A DNA stretch of 32,858 nt from assembly GCA_025941565.1 (NCBI GenBank), contig JAPCYN010000040.1, forward strand, positions 1-32,858, written 5' to 3'. Every line of letters starts with the position of its first letter. The stretch's first letter is position 1. The DNA comes from Legionella sp. 515359 (GTDB taxonomy: Bacteria; Pseudomonadota; Gammaproteobacteria; Legionellales; Legionellaceae). The translations under genes were made by a program, and so were the position numbers. The notes under the pieces were generated by a model that was not told the origin of the DNA, did no database searches, and saw only the letters and a list, made by a program, of their open reading frames with translations. This document shows positions 16,516 to 26,129 of the stretch, in pieces.

Positions 16516-17193
16516 TTAGTGACGCACGTTCTTAGGAAGGTAATTCATCACACAGTAACTCAAGCATTTAGCGTTGGTAATTTCAAGATCACGAAAATAG
16601 GTTATTTCTTTCAAATAAAAATCAAAAGTTTCCTGAAGTGCTTCAAAATATCCTTTAATGACAACTGAGTAACGCATTTTTGCTGTATGGTGCATTTCGA
16701 GTAATTTAGAATATAAAAAAGTGATTTCATAAGCACATTGAGTATGCGCTGTTAGGGCAACATCAAAGCAATTTGCTTCGAGCAATTTGGCTTTCAACTT
16801 ATTTATATTGATCAGCATGTTGGAAATGTAACCGTTAATTTTTTCTATTTTTTCTTTATAAACCTCACCTAATACCTCGGGTATTGAATAGACCATCTCA
16901 CGTAAGAAATTTAAATCAGCAATGTAGTTTCCCAACACATTGCTTTTCTTCATTTCTATAAATCGTGCTTGCCACTCTACCAAGTGCATCACAGTACGTT
17001 TATAGGCAATCACTTCTTTTTCTTTAGAATTATCTGCAGCAGGAAATTGGTTGTTGGTTTTCAAATGCTCTATATGTCCCATCACCATAAAACATGCATT
17101 TTTCATATCTTCAAAAGTTAAAGACTCAAAATTATTTGTTTGAATTTTTTCACTAATATTATCAATAATTTTTACTACATCTTGAGATAACAT
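16516..17193 (-). CDS. Hypothetical 225-residue helical protein
   Basis: I do not recognise this protein. It is alpha-helical throughout, without a signal peptide, membrane segment or catalytic motif; a long heptad-like region spans about 75-135. Several cysteines (34, 142, 151, 209 and 214 approximately) are scattered and do not form a metal-site pattern. The ATG has only a weak ribosome binding site (gga, about 8 bases upstream). It lies 150 bp downstream of the giant SecA-like gene on the same strand, with a hairpin between them, so co-transcription is uncertain. It could be another lineage-specific protein of the host-interaction set, but the sequence itself gives no direct sign. Confidence 0.7.
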   Translation of the reverse strand: MLSQDVVKIIDNISEKIQTNNFESLTFEDMKNACFMVMGHIEHLKTNNQFPAADNSKEKEVIAYKRTVMHLVEWQARFIEMKKSNVLGNYIADLNFLREMVYSIPEVLGEVYKEKIEKINGYISNMLININKLKAKLLEANCFDVALTAHTQCAYEITFLYSKLLEMHHTAKMRYSVVIKGYFEALQETFDFYLKEITYFRDLEITNAKCLSYCVMNYLPKNVRH

Positions 17194-17313
17194 TGCAGTT
17201 CCATATTCGACATCCCCTAGATCTGATTATAGTTCAATATTTAAACAAAAAAGGAGGTTGCGTCTGGATGGTCTATGACAATTAATGCGTACTTGATTTT
17301 GTTTATCACCTAA

Positions 17314-17335
17314 GTAGCGCTGTATCCAGCGCTAC
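17314..17335. terminator. Perfect hairpin after the giant gene
   Basis: gtagcgctg (17314-17322) and cagcgctac (17327-17335) form a perfect 9-bp stem around a tatc loop, starting 8 bp past the stop of the giant SecA-like gene. On the minus strand it is not followed by a T run (cttaggtg), so it would be a weak intrinsic terminator or an RNA 3' end stabiliser. Confidence 0.5.
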
Positions 17336-17343
17336 AAAATTCA

Positions 17344-20300
17344 TTACATAACCAATTCAACTGTTTCTTTTACTGGTTCAGAGATACCAACAGGTACTTG
17401 TGGAAGGAGTATTTTTGGTAGCTCCTCAGATTTGAGATCACTTTGAGGTGGTAGAATTGTTTTTTGCTGCGTTTTCTCAGCCATTAATTGCTTTTCAAAT
17501 TCAAAAAGCTCTGCCACATTAGTAATTCGCATGGCATAAACCCCACTTTTTTGCTCTTCTTCATCGATTTTCTCATTGAGGAATGCAATTTGTTGTTTTA
17601 GTGACTGTGTTTGTCCTACTGTTTGTTGATGCAATTTATCAAGTTGACCCGACAATACATTCTGCTTTTTTTCAATATCAGGACGCAATGTATACTGCAA
17701 ATTTCGTGCAGGTCTATTCACCAACTCAGAAAATTCCAGGCGCCAGTCCTCCATATTTTCCGGGGTAAATACATAGCTCGATACATAAGAAGAAAGACTA
17801 CCCAATATCGTTTTTGGTTTTGTTCCCTCAACCATTCTCTCGTGCAAGTCCCTAAATCCAATTTTTAATATCAGATCTTGAATTTTATCGATTTCTTCTG
17901 CTTGTAAATTAGGGAACTTAAATGTTTTGATTAACTCTCTATCAAGAAAACTGTTGCGGACATTTTCAGAAAAAGAACTTAAATCCCCAGGCATTTGATC
18001 TACTACCCATCCTTTTAAAACAAGAATTTCATTGACCTGCCTTTGAAACTGTTTGGGAAATTGTTCCGCACTTGCTTTAATTTTTTCTTCAAATTTAAGT
18101 AGCGGCAATTGTTCTTTTATCAAACGGTCTAAAGTTAAAACCTGCTCATTAGCTTGAGCCAGTTTTAATTTCAAAGCCTCTCGCTTTTTAGTTAGTTCAT
18201 GAGCACGTGAATTATATTGGGTAAAATCATGGAATAAAGGATGCGAACCAGAGCCTTCAATAACTAAATCAAAATAAGTACTAAAACCATTGCTTCCCTC
18301 TTTGAGCTTAACATTTCTAACATTAAATCCGTTTAATCCATTAAGTTTTTCCTTCAGCTTTTCAGCCTTACACGTCAGATATTTACTCGTATGAAGTAAT
18401 TCTTGATGATCCTGGCTAAATGCTTCACAAAGATTACGCACCTCTCCTCGCAAGCGAGTCACAGGTTCTTGTAATTTAGACCTTTTCTTTGCTAATTCCT
18501 CCACTTTAGTTAAGAGAAAATAATACATTTCATAAAAAGCATAGATCGTGTTGTTCTCAGTTTGCGTTACAGCTAAGGCATCCTTAATTGCTTTCCAGTC
18601 AGCATTTTTTTGTAAACTTATTTCTGCCTCTTCCATGACTCGAATCGCAGAATCCAATTTTCCTATCATTACCGCAGAAAGAGATTCCTCTTTACAATCG
18701 TGTATGAATTCAGCATCCAGTTCATTTTCATCTGAACCAATCGCCGTTAACCCATCCAAGGTAGCTATAGTTTCTTTAATTAAAGTACGTGTATTCTTAT
18801 GCCCAAAAGAGAATATCCATACACCGTCCAGTTGTGCTTCATGTTTTGCCAATACTTTATATAAATTCCTCATCGCTATTTGTTGCTCAGGAAGAGTTTC
18901 TGCTTTTTTTAGTACGTCCACAGCGCCCAATATGGCGTTAGCGGCATCAGTAACAGCAGTACGCTCGAGCCAATATCCCAAGCCACGATTTTTCTTCTTT
19001 GCCCAAGACAGGGTAGTTTCCAAATCATCAATAAGCTCTGCTGCGACTTGATCAAAATAAATTGTTTTTAATTCCCGCAGCTCGCTTGTTTCTTCAAGTC
19101 CCGCTTGTTTATATACCCTCAACAACTCTTGAATTACTGGTTGCATGGCGTATTTTTCAGTAAATTGATCTTCTGGCAAATAGATATTGGCATAATCAAC
19201 TAAAAGACCAACGAGAATATCTAAATTCGTTGCATTAGTTACCTGATCAACCAAAATTGATCGCACCGTTTTCGTTAAATAAGGATTATTTTTTATAATA
19301 TGGCTAATGTCTGCAGCAAATAATTTCACTTGGCTTTTAGCAAAAGCATCTCGATAGACTTCGACATCACCGTCAGCAAACCGCAACATCGCACCATTTA
19401 CCTCCAATCCGGATTCAACGTAACGACGCGCCTTTTTCTTCTCTGCGAGCATCTCTTTTTTGCTTTCGCGTGCTGCCAATCGATTAAGATGTAATTGCTC
19501 ACTTAATGACACCCCATCCAGATAATGACAATGCAGAGCATTAACTGAGTCTTCCACAAGGACACTCTTTGCTTTTGCCTTAAGAAGTGCCCGTTGTTGA
19601 TCCCAAATGGAACGTACAGTAATCTCATAAGCAGCTACCGCCTCATCCAGTTCTATAGTCTGTAATTTTTTATTTGCATCACGACGCACATAGGGATTAG
19701 GGTATGCTTTTTGCGGATCAGAATGTTCCAGACATTCTACCCACTGCTCACTCAAGGAGCGGATTAAATTGTCCCGCTGGATTAACAACTCAGCATCCAG
19801 TGCTCTCCATTCAGATTTTGGATAAATAAGATGTAAAAATTCTTTCCATTCTTGAAATTGTTGTAGAACAACTTGCTGTACACTGGAAACCGTTTGAAGG
19901 TAATGATGTTCAACAGCAACTTCTTCACGCTGTTGTCTTTGTAGTTCTGTCAATGCAGCAAGCATTTTCTTCCGACTGCCTTTGGTCCGATAAAAGCAGG
20001 ATTGTGACAGAAATGTCCCATGTTCTTCATAAATCGCAATGTACTTACCTGGCTTATCATTTCCAGCAAGACCATTAATAATCTGCTGTGTATTTCGCGC
20101 ATCCAAATAGGTTTGAATCGCCAAAAATCCTTTAGGATGCCTTGTATCAAAATCGGTACTTAGTCTCCGAAAGGAGGTAGCAATAGTGATTGTATTCTGC
20201 TTACCCGACTCATTTTGAATCCATTTTTTTCGTTCTGTTACTGATTCAGTACCTGTAAATGCTGCAATATTTTTTTTGCTGAAATGCGCTTTTAGTTCTC

Positions 20301-23300
20301 GCTCAAGAAGTTTTACTTCATAAGCGTCTTTAGCGATTATGACGACAGGTTGTCCATCTCGTGCTTGATTGATGGCTTCTGCAACAGCGCGTACATGAGC
20401 CTCTTTATTTACAATAACTTTTTTAACAAGTTTTTCACGTTTATTTTTTTGATGAGAGGGTATTTTGCACGCCACCTTCATATCGAACTTGCCACACTGT
20501 TCATCTAACTCATCTTTTCTACCTAGGGTTCTGGAAATACTAATAATGCGTCCCTGTTTTTTATAGTCATCAATGAACTCCTTGGTTGATACCGAATCAA
20601 TACAATCCATCTCAGGATCAATAACAAACTCCCAATCAGGGTGTTCCTTTTGTAATCGAGCATGCAGAAATTGATGCACCATAAAAGTTAAGCCGTCTTG
20701 GTGGACTTTTTGATTTATGGGAATAGCACTATGCCGTGCTGTTTTTGAAGGTGAAATAACAAAATCCTCTCCTTCAACAAAACGTTGGGCTTCAATAGCT
20801 GCATTAATCCATAAATTAAACTTCGTGTCTGGCAAGGAATTTAACTGGGTTTTATGCTGACTTGTAAGCGCATGCCTGTCCAGGAATTCTTTTAACTGGC
20901 CTACATCCCGAACCTCGCTCCAGCCTTTTCCCGGAGTCAGCGTCTTAAATTTTTCCTGATTAATAAATTCATTGATTAAAGGATAAATCCAGGCATAGGG
21001 ATTATTCTCACCCTCCTCATCCCCTTCAGGTCTCCTGGCAAGATGAAATAAAGTCCTTTCATTCAATTCTGAAAAATCAGATCCATAAAGAATTAAATTA
21101 CTTGATACAGGATGACCATCCTTATAGGCTGTTAAGTTTTCATTCTCAACTTGAGCCCGAGAGCGATATAAAGCTAAATCACCTACAGTGGAATAGTTTA
21201 TTCCCCCAACTTGATAGGTTCCTTTGGGAGAACCTGCCTCAATACTACCTGAAACGATACCTAAAGAGGTAAAAAAGTCTTTAGCATGGTCTTTATAACT
21301 CTGAACCATCAAACCTCGGTTGTCAGCGCACACAGCAACTGTTCCACCATCAGCATCAACCCACTGCATTACAGTAAGTAATGCGGCGGCAATACTCTCA
21401 TTGCCTTCTTTAGTATCCATTTCAAACAGCATATTGTATTGCTGATTTTTTAATGACATCAAAATAGCAATAAGTTGTGTGGTATCAACCAATTTTCCTG
21501 TTACCCGGAAATACTGTTCGCGCAACACAGCAAGTAATCTTAACTGAGCTTTTAGCTTCTCATCTACGTCAAGATGCGGTTTTCGTATTACAGTAATCAA
21601 TGTATCTGATAATTCACGCAACTCAGCACGGCTGACTTTAGTTAAATCTTTATAGACTTTAATTTGTTGCGTTGTTGGGTCTACAACCAGAGCTAAAGGT
21701 TTATCCCTTCCTATCGCATTGATATATGTAATTTGTTGGGCTAAATCATATTGCTCCTGACCACTTAAAGGAGTTCCTTCAACAATATTGCTAATCTCAG
21801 CAATAACACGTGAAATTTGTGAGGTATCAAATTGCTCATCAAGAACTTGGCTTGAGTCTTTTAGAGTCATATTAAATGCATTTTTTTGGGGAGCGCGACC
21901 TGATTGGGGATCCTTATCGAATGCATCAACATAAATCATAAGATCCTTAACATAACCATTTAGTACTTGAATAAATGGCTCCATCTTTGGATAAGGTGGA
22001 TAATCAAATAATTTTGCAATTTGCTGTAGACTCTCTTGATTTAATTCAAGCCCTGCGTGTACATCCAATAGATGATGAATATTTTTGTCGGTTGCACGCT
22101 CACCAAGCACAATCAATATTTTAGCCCAGTGATTTAAATCAGAATCTTCTATGCTCTCTAACTTACTGACTAAATTATAATAACGACCCAGCCCATCCTT
22201 ATCGCATTTGGTACACGTTTTCATTAATAAAGTCAGTAAAGGCACTAGCGAAGGTACGTCTGCTTTAGCCTGAATAATTGATGTGGTTTTATTAATAACG
22301 TCTTGAAGCAATTGCTCATTAACATCAGAGCCTGCTTTTTTTATTCCATTGATTAACGCATCGAACAAATCTTCAGAGTGCTTTTTATCCACATCAACCA
22401 AGGACTTCAACCCTATCATTTTCTTTAATGGAAATAAGGAGTTCTGGGCTAAATTATGAGTGAACGAACAACGTAACAGGATTTCATATGCCTCATACCC
22501 AAGCACTTCTCGATATTTTGTGAGATAAGTCACCTCGTCCAAAGCATTACGTAACTGCTCTGCTGAATATTTTGGTGTTTCTTTTAAGATTTTGCATAAA
22601 ACCGCTAGGGGAGATGCAACTGAACATGTTTTCCCTTGTCCCAAAACATCCAGCAACTCCTTCATCTGCTCCGGAGTTAAGCGTGTTTTCCCGGGTACTG
22701 TAGACTTAATTCGATCAGTTAATAATGAAATACAACGGTGAAACTCAATGTTGTTTTGGTTTTTAATGCGAATTAATGAATTGATCAGACCGCTCACTTC
22801 ATCTAATTGCTCACCCAAGTCCAACAGCGCTTCATCAATAGGCTGCTCAGTATCTAATCCTTTAATTTGCCTCAATACAAAATCATCAAAATCCTTATTT
22901 AATGTTTGTAATGACTTTAAAGCAGCACTTAATTTGGATTGATAACCACTCTCTATTCTGGGTTTCAGGACAGCAATGAAGGATTGCCTTGTAAAAAATT
23001 CATTGCCCAGAACTTGGGTCATTTGAATTTTTTCTTGAGTAAATCCAGATAAAGACCAGGCAAACCATCTGCTCCCCAATAAGTTCTTAACTTCTTGTTC
23101 TTCTTCAGCCAAAGACTCGAAGACCATTCGCTGATTTGGGGGTTGTCTTTTCAAATGCCACAGTACAATTTGATGGGCATCCAACCAAGGTTCCAAATAT
23201 CCTTTTAGTTTTTCTGGCAGATCCGCAAACTTACTATCGAGTTGCCACTCCTCGAAACTTTGTCTCATCAAGCTAAAAAGATTTATTTCTATTTCGTTAA

Positions 23301-26010
23301 CTGCTTCTATCCCTATTTTTAGCTCAGGTAATTCCGTACGCACCATGTCAATAATAGCTGCTTTTTGATTTTCAACGCTTGGCAATGCACCTAATTTTTC
23401 TTCCGCCTTGGCGACTGAGTCAACAGTTTTTATGAGTTGCTCGAGAGTAGGCAAGCGATAAGAGGCTTCGATATTAATCTCAGTGAGAATTGAGAGTAAC
23501 TGCTCTCTTCGTTCGGCTTGCATATCGTGCACAGCCCGTGCAAGCGTTTTTATTTTTGTTTCAAATTCACTATCTTCTTCAACTTCTTGCGTAACTTTCG
23601 GTACTTCATCACCACATAAAGAAAGGAGTACAATAAACGGAGACAGCGACTCGGGTTGATCGTGAAAAAGATTAGGTAAAGAGGTATCCAGTTTAGAAGG
23701 AGAAACCAGATGTTTAAGTAGGGCTGCAAAAGAAAACGTCTGGATAGAAACAGTATTTGTCTCCTCTACAGCAAAACGTCTTTTATAATTATCGATAACA
23801 GATGGGGCCGCATCATGATATTCACCCATGAGATCCAAAGCAAGCGCACTTGCTTCTCGGAAGTCATGGCTGGCTTGTTCTGCTGATGCTGGAACATTCT
23901 TTCTTGGTGTGAGTGATAAGATATCAATAAGCCCGTTCAACTCATCAGCAGTTGGCATTGTTTCCCAAGTGTGAGATCCCAATGCCCCTGCAAAAACAGG
24001 AAGTACCGTCGACAATTGACCGCTTAAGTCCTCATCGAAGTAAGCGGCTGTTGCCATCAATCGATGAAGAAAATTCTTAACACGGGCATAAGGATCTTCT
24101 GTTGCAGTATACGCTCGTCGACCGGTAGTCACCAAAGCAGCAATAGTCAGTAATAACACTCGATTCGGAACATTCAACTGTTGATTTTTACTAATTTCCT
24201 GTTCTATTTTTTGATATACATCCAGGCTAAATGCCCACTCCTGCTCGCCGATAAAACGATAAAACCGTGTGACAACCTCCTCATAAGGGAGATCATCATG
24301 AGCGAGCAAAGCCCCCACTTCGTTCGGCATTACCGGCATTGTATAATCAAGGTGATCGTCATGGAGTTTGGGCTTTAAATTCATTTGCCGTGATACCAGC
24401 TTATAATTGTTATAACGGCTAGCATAATAGGCACCATGAACATCCAAATCTAAACCAGCGCAACAAGTGAGCTGCTCTTCCGGATCACTGCTGTTATTGA
24501 TGATGAACAGTAAGCGAGATAATGCGGGCTTCATGTGTCTGATATTTTCTAAAGCACAGGATAAGGGTAACCTCAGTTTCTTCTTTGCCAGCTGCTCCAG
24601 AAAATAACTATAAGCGCCAAATAAATCATTAAACTCAGTATGAGCGCCCGCTGCTTTATGTTGAGAAACTAAAGAAATCCACCATGCATTCTGCTCACTG
24701 TTTAATTCACTCAACTGTTTAAGGTTTGCAAAACCTTGTGGTGACATTAATGCAAGATAATTTTCTGGCTTATCCAAAAACATCTCGTTAAAATCATTAA
24801 AAAGCTCCTTATCATGTAAGGTCTTAAGGTGTTGCAATAAAAGTAAAACACCATCAGCCCCAGTATGAATCAATACATGAGCCAGGCCTTGGTAATTAAG
24901 ATCAGTTAAAGGTAGCGTCTGTAATAATTTTTGTATCAACTCCAATTTTGGCGCTTCGTTCTCTGTTAACTGAGACAAGAAAAAAACAAACGCTTTCTGG
25001 CGTTGTTCTGGCAAACTTTTGCTACCCAGTAAATAATGAAACGCTCTCTTATAACGTCTCATGTTTTCAGGGTCTTCATTCAAGAAACTAAATTGATGGT
25101 AAGAACCATCAATATTGCGCGCTTTTGTTTGGGAAAACTTAGGTGCCAGGGTCAGAGGAGTTATTTGTTCGGGATGTTGGTATTGAGGTTCTTCACTGAA
25201 GCACAATACGTTTTTGCCATCATGAGTCTGTTGCAGATAAAATCCTGCAGGTAAATTTTCAAACAGCAAACCATAAGAAAACTCCGGATAATCTCGGATA
25301 ATTTGCTCCATAGCAGCAGCCTGAACATGGGTAATTTTTCTATCCAGTTCTCTGACTTGATTGACATCCTTACCCACTAATCTATCCCATATGAGGCATA
25401 GTTCCGGAGTCTCCGTAGTAAATTGTTTTTTTGCAAAATCCAGCCATTCCTCATGAGCTAAACTGGCGCGGTCAACTAAATCGCCCAAGTCTTCCGAGCG
25501 TATTTTTTCCGCTGCAACGACGGCATCTACAGCCAGTTCCTCTTTGCGCTTCCTCTTGGTTGCCTTTTGCTGTTGTTGATGCGGATGCAGAGATTGAATC
25601 GGATGTTGAAGCTGTAGACCAATACTGGAACCTTGTGTACCTTCAACCCAACTCTTTTTAGTTTTTCGTATGGCCGAAGGTTGGAAAGAAATGGGGGAGT
25701 GAGATAACTCAGCTATTTGTTGCCGGAATTCACGAGAAAATTGTTGTCGTTTACTCACCAGATATGCATTATCAAAAGCCAATTGATAGTGCATCTGTTC
25801 GGGGGGAAATTCGAATTTGTAAAGTCGAGTACGCTCTGGTTTTAAAAAAAACTCCACCAATTCATTGAGGTCTTCCTGGAAAAATTCATCACATTCCAAA
25901 GACAGAGTAACCTCGCCAGAAACCCGCTTATCTTGTTCATATGTGGTTTCCAAATGTGTGGTAAAATCCTTGGCATTATTAAAATTATATTTGCCCACAG
26001 TGATTCTCAT
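17344..26010 (-). CDS. Giant protein with degenerate SecA-like motor core
   Basis: This 2888-residue frame is uninterrupted. Residues about 1480-2010 align by eye with the SecA motor: a pre-motor segment (REQYFRVTGKLVDTTQL), a Walker A position EMDTKEGNES (1530-1539) matching SecA's MKTGEGKT, TVAVCADNRGLMVQSY (matching VVTVNDYLAKRDAE), the second helicase half GQPVVIIAKDAYEVKLLEREL, TIATSFRRLSTDF (1942-1954) and INGLAGNDKPG (1978-1988). Catalytic residues are missing throughout, so ATP hydrolysis is unlikely. The N-terminal half is helical; KRKRKEE (152-158) resembles a nuclear localisation signal. Residues about 2400-2850 look coiled-coil. The C-terminus, rich in Glu with a hydrophobic end (ETVELVM), would suit Dot/Icm export. 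The ATG is preceded by ggggga at 9 bases. It is not the housekeeping SecA. An effector role is inference. Confidence 0.85.
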   Translation of the reverse strand: MRITVGKYNFNNAKDFTTHLETTYEQDKRVSGEVTLSLECDEFFQEDLNELVEFFLKPERTRLYKFEFPPEQMHYQLAFDNAYLVSKRQQFSREFRQQIAELSHSPISFQPSAIRKTKKSWVEGTQGSSIGLQLQHPIQSLHPHQQQQKATKRKRKEELAVDAVVAAEKIRSEDLGDLVDRASLAHEEWLDFAKKQFTTETPELCLIWDRLVGKDVNQVRELDRKITHVQAAAMEQIIRDYPEFSYGLLFENLPAGFYLQQTHDGKNVLCFSEEPQYQHPEQITPLTLAPKFSQTKARNIDGSYHQFSFLNEDPENMRRYKRAFHYLLGSKSLPEQRQKAFVFFLSQLTENEAPKLELIQKLLQTLPLTDLNYQGLAHVLIHTGADGVLLLLQHLKTLHDKELFNDFNEMFLDKPENYLALMSPQGFANLKQLSELNSEQNAWWISLVSQHKAAGAHTEFNDLFGAYSYFLEQLAKKKLRLPLSCALENIRHMKPALSRLLFIINNSSDPEEQLTCCAGLDLDVHGAYYASRYNNYKLVSRQMNLKPKLHDDHLDYTMPVMPNEVGALLAHDDLPYEEVVTRFYRFIGEQEWAFSLDVYQKIEQEISKNQQLNVPNRVLLLTIAALVTTGRRAYTATEDPYARVKNFLHRLMATAAYFDEDLSGQLSTVLPVFAGALGSHTWETMPTADELNGLIDILSLTPRKNVPASAEQASHDFREASALALDLMGEYHDAAPSVIDNYKRRFAVEETNTVSIQTFSFAALLKHLVSPSKLDTSLPNLFHDQPESLSPFIVLLSLCGDEVPKVTQEVEEDSEFETKIKTLARAVHDMQAERREQLLSILTEINIEASYRLPTLEQLIKTVDSVAKAEEKLGALPSVENQKAAIIDMVRTELPELKIGIEAVNEIEINLFSLMRQSFEEWQLDSKFADLPEKLKGYLEPWLDAHQIVLWHLKRQPPNQRMVFESLAEEEQEVKNLLGSRWFAWSLSGFTQEKIQMTQVLGNEFFTRQSFIAVLKPRIESGYQSKLSAALKSLQTLNKDFDDFVLRQIKGLDTEQPIDEALLDLGEQLDEVSGLINSLIRIKNQNNIEFHRCISLLTDRIKSTVPGKTRLTPEQMKELLDVLGQGKTCSVASPLAVLCKILKETPKYSAEQLRNALDEVTYLTKYREVLGYEAYEILLRCSFTHNLAQNSLFPLKKMIGLKSLVDVDKKHSEDLFDALINGIKKAGSDVNEQLLQDVINKTTSIIQAKADVPSLVPLLTLLMKTCTKCDKDGLGRYYNLVSKLESIEDSDLNHWAKILIVLGERATDKNIHHLLDVHAGLELNQESLQQIAKLFDYPPYPKMEPFIQVLNGYVKDLMIYVDAFDKDPQSGRAPQKNAFNMTLKDSSQVLDEQFDTSQISRVIAEISNIVEGTPLSGQEQYDLAQQITYINAIGRDKPLALVVDPTTQQIKVYKDLTKVSRAELRELSDTLITVIRKPHLDVDEKLKAQLRLLAVLREQYFRVTGKLVDTTQLIAILMSLKNQQYNMLFEMDTKEGNESIAAALLTVMQWVDADGGTVAVCADNRGLMVQSYKDHAKDFFTSLGIVSGSIEAGSPKGTYQVGGINYSTVGDLALYRSRAQVENENLTAYKDGHPVSSNLILYGSDFSELNERTLFHLARRPEGDEEGENNPYAWIYPLINEFINQEKFKTLTPGKGWSEVRDVGQLKEFLDRHALTSQHKTQLNSLPDTKFNLWINAAIEAQRFVEGEDFVISPSKTARHSAIPINQKVHQDGLTFMVHQFLHARLQKEHPDWEFVIDPEMDCIDSVSTKEFIDDYKKQGRIISISRTLGRKDELDEQCGKFDMKVACKIPSHQKNKREKLVKKVIVNKEAHVRAVAEAINQARDGQPVVIIAKDAYEVKLLERELKAHFSKKNIAAFTGTESVTERKKWIQNESGKQNTITIATSFRRLSTDFDTRHPKGFLAIQTYLDARNTQQIINGLAGNDKPGKYIAIYEEHGTFLSQSCFYRTKGSRKKMLAALTELQRQQREEVAVEHHYLQTVSSVQQVVLQQFQEWKEFLHLIYPKSEWRALDAELLIQRDNLIRSLSEQWVECLEHSDPQKAYPNPYVRRDANKKLQTIELDEAVAAYEITVRSIWDQQRALLKAKAKSVLVEDSVNALHCHYLDGVSLSEQLHLNRLAARESKKEMLAEKKKARRYVESGLEVNGAMLRFADGDVEVYRDAFAKSQVKLFAADISHIIKNNPYLTKTVRSILVDQVTNATNLDILVGLLVDYANIYLPEDQFTEKYAMQPVIQELLRVYKQAGLEETSELRELKTIYFDQVAAELIDDLETTLSWAKKKNRGLGYWLERTAVTDAANAILGAVDVLKKAETLPEQQIAMRNLYKVLAKHEAQLDGVWIFSFGHKNTRTLIKETIATLDGLTAIGSDENELDAEFIHDCKEESLSAVMIGKLDSAIRVMEEAEISLQKNADWKAIKDALAVTQTENNTIYAFYEMYYFLLTKVEELAKKRSKLQEPVTRLRGEVRNLCEAFSQDHQELLHTSKYLTCKAEKLKEKLNGLNGFNVRNVKLKEGSNGFSTYFDLVIEGSGSHPLFHDFTQYNSRAHELTKKREALKLKLAQANEQVLTLDRLIKEQLPLLKFEEKIKASAEQFPKQFQRQVNEILVLKGWVVDQMPGDLSSFSENVRNSFLDRELIKTFKFPNLQAEEIDKIQDLILKIGFRDLHERMVEGTKPKTILGSLSSYVSSYVFTPENMEDWRLEFSELVNRPARNLQYTLRPDIEKKQNVLSGQLDKLHQQTVGQTQSLKQQIAFLNEKIDEEEQKSGVYAMRITNVAELFEFEKQLMAEKTQQKTILPPQSDLKSEELPKILLPQVPVGISEPVKETVELVM

Positions 26011-26129
26011 GCAGCCATGTCCCCCAAATAATAAATACTAAGACTTTATTATCCAAATAGTGCTCAAATATATCACATTATTAATAAATAAAATATGTAA
26101 GAAAATAGTTGCCAACCAGGAAAAATTGA

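Noticed and set aside
18548-19051. Open frame of 167 codons on the plus strand
   Set aside because: It is antisense to the giant SecA-like gene, has low-complexity Ser-rich composition and no ribosome binding site or recognisable domain.
17344-26010. Housekeeping SecA or a real helicase
   Set aside because: SecA is about 900 residues with intact GEGKT and DEVD motifs and a zinc-binding tail. Here all catalytic motifs are altered and the protein is three times longer.
26011-26129. PmrA or other effector regulator box upstream of the giant gene
   Set aside because: The gap is very AT-rich and contains several TTAATA-like words by chance, but no paired repeat at the spacing of a PmrA site could be seen.
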